Source: CAXXHQ01 sp963665265 (GTDB lineage: Bacteria > Planctomycetota > Planctomycetia > Pirellulales > Thermoguttaceae). Taken from it: DNA of 64,000 nucleotides. The translations under genes and the position numbers were made by a program. The stretch is from contig OY762224.2 of the NCBI GenBank assembly GCA_963665265.2, positions 2,356,001 to 2,420,000 on the forward strand, in the 5' to 3' direction. The notes beneath the pieces are model-generated. The model searched no databases. It was not told the DNA's origin and saw only the letters and a list, made by a program, of their open reading frames with translations. This document shows positions 1 through 7,517 of the stretch, piece by piece; within the stretch, counting starts at the first letter, position 1, and the number at the start of each line of letters is the position of its first letter.

Positions 1-1
1 C

Positions 2-133
2 GCCGGTCAATTGGTTTTCCAACGCGACACCTGGGTTCATCGACTCTTGCATAATCAGACGGCCATTTCCTTGCAACGCCGCCTGCAATGGGCCGGTTTC
101 CCTATGGTGATTCTCCCGACCCGGGTGCGATAA
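2..133 (+). CDS. C-terminal end of an APC-type permease (partial)
   Basis: The frame is open from the window edge to a TAA at 131-133 and encodes 43 residues. It contains the string RLLHNQTA followed by a short hydrophobic stretch and a basic end. A similar LLHNQTA segment is, from memory, typical of the last cytoplasmic part of APC-superfamily amino acid permeases. The rest of the gene lies outside the window, so substrate and membrane topology cannot be judged. A perfect intrinsic terminator follows 36 bases after the stop, which supports this being the true end of a transcribed gene. The family assignment rests on one short motif and is moderate to weak. Confidence 0.5.
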   Translation, partial: AGQLVFQRDTWVHRLLHNQTAISLQRRLQWAGFPMVILPTRVR

Positions 134-169
134 ATCGCGAAAATTCGAGTCTAAAGCGAAATACTTGCA

Positions 170-207
170 AACCGGCGACGAATTACTATTCATCGCCGGT
201 TTTTTTA
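170..207 (+). terminator. Intrinsic terminator of the partial permease gene
   Basis: The arms AACCGGCGA (170-178) and TCGCCGGTT (193-201) are perfectly complementary over 9 bp. They enclose a 14-base loop, and a T tract runs from 200 to 206. This is a classical rho-independent terminator just after the partial permease gene. Confidence 0.85.
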
Positions 208-287
208 CGCCTGCTTTTTTTCGCCGCGTCGCTAGGTTATATTGAGACTGGATGGAACGCAACTTTTCAGATACGGGGATTAATGCC

Positions 288-944
288 ATGAACTGCCCTG
301 CTTGCGGCGTGGAAGTCTTTGCGGAAGCGGTCTTTTGCCACAAATGCGGTCAACGCCTTACCGATCCTGGTCAAGCCGAGGCGGCCGAAGCGCAGACGGC
401 GTCCTCGGGAGCGAACGCGTTTACGGATGCGGCCGCTCGACAATCCGTCGCTCCGAACGAGTCGGAACGCATCCTGTGGCAAGGCGGCTACTCGCCTAGA
501 GCGATGTTCGGCCATTGGATCGTCGCGGCCGTCGTCACCGTAGTTCTCCTCGTCGTAGGCGCCATTTTCGTTCGCACCGGAATTACCTGGGCGATTCTTG
601 TTGCGGCCGTGCTTCTAATGTGGCTCTACAACGCCGTCATGCTCGGCTACCGAAAATTGGGGGCGGCCTACGTCCTTTCGACGCAACGTTTCACCCACGA
701 GTCGGGAATCCTCCGGCGAACCACCGACCGCATCGAGACGCTCGACATCGACGACGTAACCTTCGAACAGAGCATCTTTGAACGATTCTTCGACGTCGGC
801 ATGATCCGCATCGCCTCGTCGGACCGCACGCATCCGGTATTAGTTTTGCCGGGCATCGCCCATGTTCGTGAGGTGGCTAATCAGATTGACGACGCCCGAC
901 GCACCGAGCGCCGCAAACGCGGCCTGCATATCGAACAGATTTAG
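288..944 (+). CDS. Zinc-ribbon membrane protein with bacterial PH domain
   Basis: The 218-residue protein begins with a double CxxC zinc ribbon (CPAC and CHKC within the first 22 residues). A low-complexity Ala/Glu linker and two closely spaced membrane segments (about residues 75-115) follow. The last part resembles the bacterial PH-like domain (bPH_2), with pattern TxxRIETLDIDD near residue 150. Such proteins are common membrane-attached proteins of unknown role. An earlier in-frame ATG at 252 exists, but the ATG at 288 places the zinc ribbon at the N-terminus and has a GGGGA run just upstream, so I chose it. Fold assignment is good; function is unknown. Confidence 0.8.
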   Translation: MNCPACGVEVFAEAVFCHKCGQRLTDPGQAEAAEAQTASSGANAFTDAAARQSVAPNESERILWQGGYSPRAMFGHWIVAAVVTVVLLVVGAIFVRTGITWAILVAAVLLMWLYNAVMLGYRKLGAAYVLSTQRFTHESGILRRTTDRIETLDIDDVTFEQSIFERFFDVGMIRIASSDRTHPVLVLPGIAHVREVANQIDDARRTERRKRGLHIEQI

Positions 945-988
945 CGACGGCTTTTCATATACGACAATAGGTTCTTCGGGAAACACAA

Positions 989-1138
989 ATGGACGGTCTC
1001 ACATCCGTTATTCTTTTGGGTTACATGGGTATTGGCATAATCTACTTATTTAAAATTTCCAAAACGGTTGCCGAAGATAATCGAAAGATATTGGCTTTAC
1101 TAAACGACATTCGTGATAAGATTGCGTCGCGCGAGTAG
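989..1138 (+). CDS. Small single-span membrane protein (49 aa)
   Basis: The ATG at 989 opens a 49-codon frame ending in TAG at 1136-1138. Residues 4-21 are strongly hydrophobic (TSVILLGYMGIGIIYLFK). They are followed by a charged amphipathic tail containing VAEDNRKILALLNDI, which looks helical or coiled-coil. This is the usual design of small bacterial membrane peptides. It lies 44 bases after the zinc-ribbon PH gene and may be co-transcribed with it. The ribosome-binding site is weak (TTCGGGAAA). No family is recognised. Hydrophobic pattern and position make it credible but unproven. Confidence 0.45.
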   Translation: MDGLTSVILLGYMGIGIIYLFKISKTVAEDNRKILALLNDIRDKIASRE

Positions 1139-1423
1139 TTTGTAGGGCGGGACGCCGTCCCACCAAGAATAAAACCTTGCGCGATCTCCGAGCGCCGCCG
1201 ACTTCGGCCCTCTCCAATAAACCACCTCCGAGGTTTTGTTACCGAACCTCGTGTAAATGCGGATTGCGCGAAGAGCGAGGAGGAGGCTGAACGAAAAACG
1301 ACGCTGATTTTCGCTAAAACGGAAAGCGATCGGACAGCCTGAAACAAGCGGCACGATTTCTGACGGTCAATAAATTGTTTAATGCCTTAGCGTGTTTGAA
1401 AACCACTCCGCCGACGAATTCGA

Positions 1424-1719
1424 CTATGACGCCCAGGTTGTAAAAACCTGAATGATTTCGGACAGGTTCTTCGGGCCTCCAAAACCGGTGAACTTGCTGT
1501 TTTCAATTTTGCAAAACACCCAGTCGTTTTTCGCCCGCTCAATTTTAATCGAGTGAAATTCCTTGTGTTCTAACGGCGTGTCAGATAGATCAACGCTTAG
1601 GGTCCACCTCGGATTATCGAGGGTTCCAATTTGCACCCGTAAGTGTGTTCCCAATCACCATCGCATGTGAGAGCGAACCATTCTTGCAAGGCAGATAATG
1701 GAGTCATAGTATTTCTCAT
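1424..1719 (-). pseudogene. Imm53-like immunity protein, single-base frameshift
   Basis: Two overlapping minus-strand frames together give a complete Imm53-type protein. The first part starts at ATG 1719 and reads MRNTMTPLSALQEWFALTC then DGDWEHTYG. The second part continues in another frame from about 1636 with VQIGTLDNPRWTL, DLSDTPLEHKEF, NDWVFCKIENSKFTGFGGP and ends FTTWAS at 1424. These match, in order, the family pattern I know as Imm53 (LQ-W, CDGDWEH-YG, TLDNPGW, DW--C----F-G-GGP). The join lies at a G run, read as CCC on the plus strand at 1636-1638. One extra G there would restore a single frame of about 98 codons. Imm53 proteins are predicted immunity partners of polymorphic toxins, but no toxin gene is nearby. 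This is either a decayed orphan immunity gene or a sequencing error in a homopolymer. Confidence 0.7.
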
Positions 1720-1869
1720 TCTCCGGCACCGCTTGGTTGGCTTTGCGAATGCACGGAGGAGCAGTGCAGTCAGCGCACTAGCAGCGGAGCCTGGTAACGA
1801 GGAGCAACGGCTTCTCGGAACGCGCGGAGGGCGATTCTTACGGCTAGCGAGCGAGGGCGTTCCGCGGAC

Positions 1870-4008
1870 TTAATCAGGCACCCACAGTTTCGACCCGCCG
1901 GTCGATCCGCCGCTTGGCGGCGCGGCCGCGTCGGGAGTCCAAAGTCCGCCCGTATCGGCGGCTGGTTGGGGAGTGGCCGAAGCCATCCCTCCTTGCTGAC
2001 CTTGCGGCTGAAAGGCGAACGTTCCGTCCGGACGAAGCAAGCCGACTTGCATTAGCAATTGTTGCAGCGAAACCATCACTTGCTGTTCTTTCGAGTGATG
2101 GCCCATTACGTGATTGATCAGTTCGACGACCTTGTCCAGCTCTTGCATGTTCAAGAGAGCGGTCAATTCTTGCAAGTCCCACATTCCGCAGAACTGCGGC
2201 AAGTCTTTCGTCGCTTCACGACCGCGTTGAACGTACTCAACCGTCTTTTTCGGATCCTTGGCGGCCCGGGCGAGAAGAACGCAAGTCTCGGCGAACGCCG
2301 AAACGTCTTGGCGATTGTTGCGGCGCAAAACTTCTTCGCCGAACTTCATGACCGCCTCGGTAAAGCTGACAGAATCGGCCCGGCGCAGCGAGTATTGCAA
2401 GTCTTCGTCCGAAAGCTTTTGGGCGTCCACTCGCGCAAGCCGCGTCACACGCACCGACTTCACCGGCGTTTGAGTCGGATCGATCGGCGTTTCGGCGGGC
2501 AGCTTTAGAAGCGCTTTCAACTCACCGCAATCGCCCTCGTCGCCGATCGCAATCATTTTGTTTTCCAACACGGCCACGACCGCCGCGACGCGCATTTGCA
2601 TTTTCAGATCGGCCGACGCTTCGAGCAGCGTCTTGCCGTCTAATCGTCCCAAAGGAGTTTTGGGCCATTTTTCGGTCATCGCCTGGCGACGGTAGGCGGT
2701 CTCTAACGCCAATCGCTTTTCCGGCGGCGTCGAATTGGGGAAGAAATACCTCGGGCCGGCCATTTCCAACATCGACGAAATTTGGCCCAAAATCGTTTGA
2801 CGATATTCGCCCGACAGGCAAGAGCCGACGATCTGCTGAACGATCGGCAAGGCGACCTCTTTGAATTCGCGTTCCGTCAGCCCGACCAGTTCCAATCGAG
2901 CGTCCCGATCCGTTTGCTTTCCATGCAGGAAAAGTTGGCCGAGCGCGATCGGGTAATTATCCGTCGCCGCGTCGTCGTTCGGCGCGCGATTGAGAAGCAC
3001 GTACATCCCCTTGGGCGGCGGCTGATCTTGGTCGGCGAACGCGCCGGGATGAATCGGCAAGGCATGGCAACGATGATCCGAAAGTAAAGCTTCGGTCGCT
3101 TTTTCGGCGTCTTCAACCGTCCATTCCGCGCGAACCACGTCGACGAAATCGCCGAGCGAATCGTCGACCAAGTACATTGCCAACGCCTCAGCCTCGACTG
3201 CGTCGTCGTAATTGCTCGTCTTTGAAGCGAACAGTCGCAGGTTCTTTTGCGCCTCGTCGTTTCGTCCGAGATACGCTTGCGAGACCGCCGTTTGCAACAG
3301 AATTTCGGGGACGGCCGGGTATTTTTCGACCAGAGCCTTCAGCAGTTCGACCGTGCCGGCCGTATAGCCGTAGCCCATCGGCTCGACCGCTTTGACGAAC
3401 TCCTCACGCCACGGCGCGTTTTGCGGAGGTGTTACCGAATACTCTGCCTTCATCTCCAACGGAATCGTCGGCGAACGCATTCCTTCCAAGAGCATTTGCG
3501 CCGCCCCTTCGTCGCGCTGATTCACGTACAATAGCAGATGCAGCAATTGTCGAGCCGGCATCCAGCGACTTTGCATTAGGTTCGCTTCGACGAGGCTGCG
3601 AATCGCTTGATAGATGTGCATCGAAAGCTGGCCCTTCGCTTCGGCCAAGCCTCGTTGCAAATACTCCATCGCCGCGTCGAGATCGTCTTTATTGATGCAG
3701 CCCAAGACCATCTCGCCGAGCGCGCCTTGGCTCGTCGGATGCTTTTTCAAGAACTCGTCCATGAACGAGTAATACGCCTCGGCCTGTCCGTTGATGCGGA
3801 GAAGCGTGGCCTGATAGCTCATCAAGCAGAGGCGATCTTCGTTGCCCGGTTTCGTCCGCAATTGCTCGACGTACTGGAGGCACGCCTTGAACTGCTCCCC
3901 TTCCATCATCCGTTCGATTTCGCGGAACTCGGGAAGGTGATCCGGGCAGCAAAACTTAATCTTCTTACCCGTTCCTCCGGGACAGTAGCTATTGGCGTCG
4001 ATAGGCAT
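1870..4008 (-). CDS. SEC-C zinc motif and TPR-like repeat protein
   Basis: The 712-residue protein opens with a SEC-C-like zinc motif, CPGGTGKKIKFCC at residues 9-21. A long alpha-helical region typical of tetratricopeptide-like repeats follows (residues about 30-290). Next come a less regular middle and another helical region near 550-650. The last 60 residues are rich in Gly, Ala, Pro and Gln and end in SKLWVPD. There is no signal peptide, so it is probably a cytoplasmic scaffold or adaptor. SEC-C motifs resemble the zinc-binding tail of SecA and often mediate protein contacts. The start at 4008 puts the zinc motif at the extreme N-terminus, as expected. No enzymatic motif was seen. Confidence 0.8.
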   Translation of the reverse strand: MPIDANSYCPGGTGKKIKFCCPDHLPEFREIERMMEGEQFKACLQYVEQLRTKPGNEDRLCLMSYQATLLRINGQAEAYYSFMDEFLKKHPTSQGALGEMVLGCINKDDLDAAMEYLQRGLAEAKGQLSMHIYQAIRSLVEANLMQSRWMPARQLLHLLLYVNQRDEGAAQMLLEGMRSPTIPLEMKAEYSVTPPQNAPWREEFVKAVEPMGYGYTAGTVELLKALVEKYPAVPEILLQTAVSQAYLGRNDEAQKNLRLFASKTSNYDDAVEAEALAMYLVDDSLGDFVDVVRAEWTVEDAEKATEALLSDHRCHALPIHPGAFADQDQPPPKGMYVLLNRAPNDDAATDNYPIALGQLFLHGKQTDRDARLELVGLTEREFKEVALPIVQQIVGSCLSGEYRQTILGQISSMLEMAGPRYFFPNSTPPEKRLALETAYRRQAMTEKWPKTPLGRLDGKTLLEASADLKMQMRVAAVVAVLENKMIAIGDEGDCGELKALLKLPAETPIDPTQTPVKSVRVTRLARVDAQKLSDEDLQYSLRRADSVSFTEAVMKFGEEVLRRNNRQDVSAFAETCVLLARAAKDPKKTVEYVQRGREATKDLPQFCGMWDLQELTALLNMQELDKVVELINHVMGHHSKEQQVMVSLQQLLMQVGLLRPDGTFAFQPQGQQGGMASATPQPAADTGGLWTPDAAAPPSGGSTGGSKLWVPD

Positions 4009-4182
4009 TGGAATCGATTGGGGCGTAAGGATTTGAAAGAAAATCGAAACGCGACGTATTCATCCGTCGCGAATCGGAAAATGGCGGAATCCTATACGCT
4101 AACAGACCGAAACAGGCCAAGATAGCCCCTCTACGGCAGGGGCTTGGTCTTCGCGTGCGATCATGGCGAATGCGCCGGCTTA

Positions 4183-4848
4183 CTATTCCCCGAAAGAGCG
4201 AACTCGCCGCGCCGTCATCGTCTGTTGCTGACTTGTCCAATCGGTCTTCGCACAGGAGAAATCATGGGCCGGACACTGCGTGCAATCGCCATGCCCGCCC
4301 TCCGGCGGCCGCATTACGTGCATTTTTCGCACTTCTACCGACGTTTCGGTGCCCGCATGATCGTAGGAAGTGGTTTGTGAAATGGCTTCATTCTCGACCG
4401 CCACCACAACGTACCAGATCGCTCCAGGAGCGGTGATGCATTTTTCGTTCAGATCGCGAACGGCGTTTTCGGCTTCGGCATAGGTTTGCCAATGACCGGC
4501 CACCTTGCCCGGCGATTGCCAAATGCAGTTTGGAACGTCCAAAGGCGAATTCGGTTCCCACCCTTCCGGCCACCAAATGGACGTTACTTTGAAGGTTAAG
4601 GGAGTGCAAAGTCGCGCCGCCGGCCAGATTCGTCCGATGCTTCCCGGCTCAACGACCACGGCCCAACGGCATTTTTTGATCGCCACGTCGCTTTCGTTGT
4701 ATTCCGAGGCCCGTCGCACCGCCGCGAATAAGTCGTCCGACTCGTCGAGAATCCCGATCGGCCCTTCGAGCTCGAGCGGCACGTCGTCCGAACATTCGGG
4801 AGTCCAATCGTCAGGCCTTGCGACCACGGCGATTTGATATCTTCCCAT
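4183..4848 (-). CDS. Conserved-looking hypothetical protein (221 aa)
   Basis: The start at 4848 is supported by a good Shine-Dalgarno (AAGGAG, about 7 bases upstream). The protein is rich in Trp, Cys and Pro, with no signal peptide or membrane segment. Notable short patterns are ARPDDW near the start, FKVTSIWWPEGWEPNSP near the middle, a helical AEAENAVRDLNEK stretch and a Cys-containing tail (CTQCPAH, then DFSC). The two Cys clusters could bind a metal. I do not recognise the family. It reads in the same direction as the SEC-C/TPR gene, 174 bases upstream of that gene's start, so the two may be one transcript. Confidence 0.65.
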   Translation of the reverse strand: MGRYQIAVVARPDDWTPECSDDVPLELEGPIGILDESDDLFAAVRRASEYNESDVAIKKCRWAVVVEPGSIGRIWPAARLCTPLTFKVTSIWWPEGWEPNSPLDVPNCIWQSPGKVAGHWQTYAEAENAVRDLNEKCITAPGAIWYVVVAVENEAISQTTSYDHAGTETSVEVRKMHVMRPPEGGHGDCTQCPAHDFSCAKTDWTSQQQTMTARRVRSFGE

Positions 4849-5060
4849 GTTGAAAACTCCTTCGATTGCGACGGAAAAGGGGGACCGCGGCGAAACGCGA
4901 CCCTATAAGAAAACGTCTCTAGCGAAACGCTTATGGAATATTACTCTTCAAAACCGCTTTGGACAAGCGATTTTTTTAACCGCCCCGACGTTTCAGGCAA
5001 TTTCGCCATAAGAGCGTCGTCGGCGTCGTCAGCGAGGGCGGCAAAGAAGGTATCCGGACT

Positions 5061-6065
5061 CTACTTCGTTTCCGGTTTGATCGGTTTTTTTACGCTCAAA
5101 ATCATCGTAACCGGAGTTCCCTTCGGCGGCACGCGGTCCTTGTCGGCCTTAAAGAGCAAATTCGCGTTTTGCTCGGTGCTTTCGATGGGAAGGTCGAGCA
5201 TTGCGGAGCCGAAGTTCGAGACGCAAATAAAATCGCCCCCTTCCGCCCGATAAATCGACTTTCCCGTCGCTTCGTCTTTCTGCAAAAGACTTCCGCCGAA
5301 GACCCAATTCACGTCGAGCCATTTGCCGGTATGAAAGTTCTTCACCCAATCTCTCGCGTTCGCCGTTTGCGTTTTTCCTTGAGCGTCTTTCCAGCGAACG
5401 ACGATCTCAATTTCTGAGCCGGTGGCCGGCGAATATTTCGGCTGGAATCGGACCGGGTGCCCCGCTTCGGCGCCGATCGCCAGCAACGCCGCGTGAACGT
5501 TTTTGGCGACGGTCGGAACTGAGAGGATCGCCTCGTGCTCCTTCGTGCCGTAGGTGCAGGCGAACATTTCTAACGGCGCGTCGGTTTGGCAAACTTCGCT
5601 GACCATCACGACAGTTTTGGCTTTCGGATCGACCCAGAGCGGAGTCGTTTCGTGGAATCGTATCAAGCTATTTACGTCATCGACTAGCGGAGCCCCCAAC
5701 TTCTCGATCAGCTTTTTCATCTCCTCTTGCCGCTTCTTCTCCCATTCCTTGAGCATATCCTCGTAAGATTGTTCATCAGTTTTTTGCGAGGAGTCCGTCC
5801 CCGTGGAAGCGGTTTCCGCCGCCTCGACCTCTTTTTCCTTTGAGTCGACAGGCTCATTTTTGACGACGCCGGCTTTGCGTTCCTTCTCCTCGCGCAAATA
5901 CCTGTCATAGGCATTTTCTTCGGCGGTAGAACTGGGCGTTTGAACCGGTTGCGCGACGGTTGTCGACGCCTTCGGCGCCGGTTTGGCCGGCTCTTGCTGT
6001 TTTGAGCAACCGCACGACAAGCAGAACAAGAGGCCCGCAACTAGAAAAACAAGACGAGAACGCAT
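5061..6065 (-). CDS. Predicted lipoprotein, function unknown
   Basis: The ATG at 6065 gives a 334-residue protein with a classical lipoprotein signal: MRSR, a hydrophobic core LVFLVAGLLFCL, then SCGCSKQQ. A longer frame starts upstream at 6206, but its extra N-terminus is not signal-like. Residues about 30-140 are a charged, low-complexity segment rich in Lys, Glu and Ala, partly coiled-coil (EWEKKRQEEMKKLIEKLG). The last about 190 residues appear globular and beta-rich and carry no motif I know (ending SVKKPIKPETK). The protein is probably tethered to a membrane in the periplasm. It is read divergently from the 6239 gene. Confidence 0.7.
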   Translation of the reverse strand: MRSRLVFLVAGLLFCLSCGCSKQQEPAKPAPKASTTVAQPVQTPSSTAEENAYDRYLREEKERKAGVVKNEPVDSKEKEVEAAETASTGTDSSQKTDEQSYEDMLKEWEKKRQEEMKKLIEKLGAPLVDDVNSLIRFHETTPLWVDPKAKTVVMVSEVCQTDAPLEMFACTYGTKEHEAILSVPTVAKNVHAALLAIGAEAGHPVRFQPKYSPATGSEIEIVVRWKDAQGKTQTANARDWVKNFHTGKWLDVNWVFGGSLLQKDEATGKSIYRAEGGDFICVSNFGSAMLDLPIESTEQNANLLFKADKDRVPPKGTPVTMILSVKKPIKPETK

Positions 6066-6238
6066 AATCAGATTCCGGGTAACAAGGGAAAATCGCGACC
6101 CGCCCGACATTATATCAGCTCTTTCCGATCTGTGCACGACTTTCGGTCTTCCCCCCCGGCTATCGAAATCGAGAAGAATGGCTACAATAAGCAAATCACT
6201 TACCACCTAAAAATTCACGCTATATTTCCCACTCGCCG

Positions 6239-7111
6239 ATGAAATCTTCTTCCGCAACGACCTGCACCCTTGGAAAACGGATTCCGCAAAAAACTCGTCT
6301 TTTGGAGCCGTGCAAGAAGCCGCAGAAGTCGACCGTCTTCGATCGACTCACGGTTATGTTCCCGGAAGGCGAACTGCTAACGGAACTCATTTGCGACGGC
6401 GAACTGATTTGGTCGGGCGTCTGGGACGCGAAGCTTTGGATTGACGGCGAACCTACGCCGCCGGTCGGCGCTTGGAATGAGACCTGTTGGGTGTCGGACG
6501 CCGACGCAGCCTATCTCGAATTGGCAATGGATATGCGCGGCGGCTTTCGTATTGAGCGTCACATCGCCTACGCTCGCAAAGACAAGTTTCTCTTCCTTGC
6601 CGACTCGATTCTCGGTTCGCGCAGCCATGCGATCCGTTATGAAAGTTCGTTGCCGTTGGTCGAAAGCGTTTTCTGCGAGAGCGCGAAGGAGAGTCGTGAG
6701 CATCGGATTGAAGGAGCCCGTTCTCGATTGACTGCCGTTCCGATGGCCTTGCCCGAGTGGAAAGAAGAGACTGGCATAGAAGATCTGATATTCTCCCCCG
6801 GTAAGTTGACGCTTTCGGCCGAGACGACCGGAGCGAATTGCTTTGCTCCGTTGTTTATCGATCTAAATCGAACTAGGGCGGAAATTCCCGTCACTTGGCG
6901 GCAATTGACCGTGGCCGAGAATTTGCAGATTCTTGAAAAAGACCGGGCCGTTGGGTTCCGCGTCGCCGTCGGCAAAAAGCAATGGCTCGCTTATCGCGCG
7001 CTCTCGAATACGGCGAACCGAACCTTTATCGGGCACAACCTTTCGACAGAATTTCTCCTTGGTCGGTTTCTCCAAAACGGCGAAGTTGAACAAATCGTCG
7101 AAGTCGAGTAG
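6239..7111 (+). CDS. Planctomycete-type conserved hypothetical protein (290 aa)
   Basis: No signal peptide or membrane segment is apparent. The protein is beta-rich, with many Trp and Arg residues. It ends in a distinctive stretch: ITWRQ-like (VTWRQLTVAENLQI), VGFRVAVGKKQWLAYRAL, then NRTFIGHNLSTEFLLGRF. I recall a similar C-terminus in a widespread planctomycete family of unknown function, whose fold may relate to the beta domain of heparinase-type enzymes. That is only a resemblance. The gene precedes the uronate cluster on the same strand, but a weak terminator-like hairpin and 406 bases separate them, so it is probably independent. The start at 6239 lacks an obvious Shine-Dalgarno sequence. 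Confidence 0.65.
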   Translation: MKSSSATTCTLGKRIPQKTRLLEPCKKPQKSTVFDRLTVMFPEGELLTELICDGELIWSGVWDAKLWIDGEPTPPVGAWNETCWVSDADAAYLELAMDMRGGFRIERHIAYARKDKFLFLADSILGSRSHAIRYESSLPLVESVFCESAKESREHRIEGARSRLTAVPMALPEWKEETGIEDLIFSPGKLTLSAETTGANCFAPLFIDLNRTRAEIPVTWRQLTVAENLQILEKDRAVGFRVAVGKKQWLAYRALSNTANRTFIGHNLSTEFLLGRFLQNGEVEQIVEVE

Positions 7112-7121
7112 ATCGACTTTT
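7101..7121 (+). terminator. Weak terminator-like hairpin over the stop codon
   Basis: The arms AAGTCGA (7101-7107) and TCGACTT (7113-7119) form a 7 bp stem with a short loop that contains the TAG stop. The sequence continues TTTTA. The stem is short and the T run weak, so termination is only possible. Confidence 0.35.
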
Positions 7122-7301
7122 ACGGGCAAGTCATAACGTCTTGCGCCGCGTTCCCTATCGATGGAAAGCCGTTGATTTGCGTTATAACCGCGACTTTCGG
7201 TAAGGATTCCGCAGGGCGAGGCGAAGACGACGTCATCTAATTTGAATTACTTTTCGGCGTGTCTTGGGGGAGCTAACCCGAGCGGTCGCCTCATGCCCTC
7301 T

Positions 7302-7329
7302 TTGACTCGCAAATTGCGAGTGTTATACT
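7302..7329 (+). promoter_or_regulatory. Sigma70-like promoter of the uronate/pectin cluster
   Basis: TTGACT (7302-7307) and TATACT (7324-7329) are separated by 16 bases, each one mismatch from the consensus hexamers. It is the best promoter match upstream of the exuT-like gene, and the likely start is near 7336. That leaves a 5' leader of about 180 bases. Confidence 0.6.
7305..7321. promoter_or_regulatory. Perfect 8-1-8 palindrome between -35 and -10 (candidate operator)
   Basis: ACTCGCAA, one A, then TTGCGAGT form a perfect inverted repeat. It overlaps the end of the -35 box and fills most of the spacer. A repressor bound here would block RNA polymerase, which fits an inducible uronate operon. 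The related string ATTGCGAGTCGCAAATT occurs at 25815-25831 upstream of the GH51 gene. No regulator gene is present in the cluster. Confidence 0.5.
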
Positions 7330-7517
7330 GAATTTCTCGCGGATGGAATATTGTAACTCTATATTTGGGAATAGGTTGCTGGTGCCGTTCCGAGAATACG
7401 CGGATTCCACGTTGAAAAGCGTCGAAATTTCCGCGAAGGGTTCAATTTTCCTGGTGTCATTGTCTTCAGTCGGATTGTTCGACGCCCCCTGTTTCTCTTT
7501 TCTCGCTCTCACATTTA

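Larger units (their letters stand above)
7112..7517. other. Gene-free 406-base region upstream of the uronate cluster
   Basis: No credible coding frame was seen. The region holds the promoter at 7302-7329 and the palindrome at 7305-7321. About 190 bases of untranslated leader then run to the transporter start. The short open frames on both strands have no ribosome-binding site and no recognisable protein features. Confidence 0.6.

Noticed and set aside
88..291. 67-codon plus-strand open frame
   Set aside because: It overlaps the end of the permease fragment, the terminator and the start of the zinc-ribbon gene, and has no ribosome site.
1042..1347. 101-codon minus-strand frame between the small membrane peptide and the Imm53-like gene
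   Set aside because: Composition is Arg/Ser-rich with no domain pattern, it overlaps the 989-1138 frame, and no ribosome-binding site is seen.
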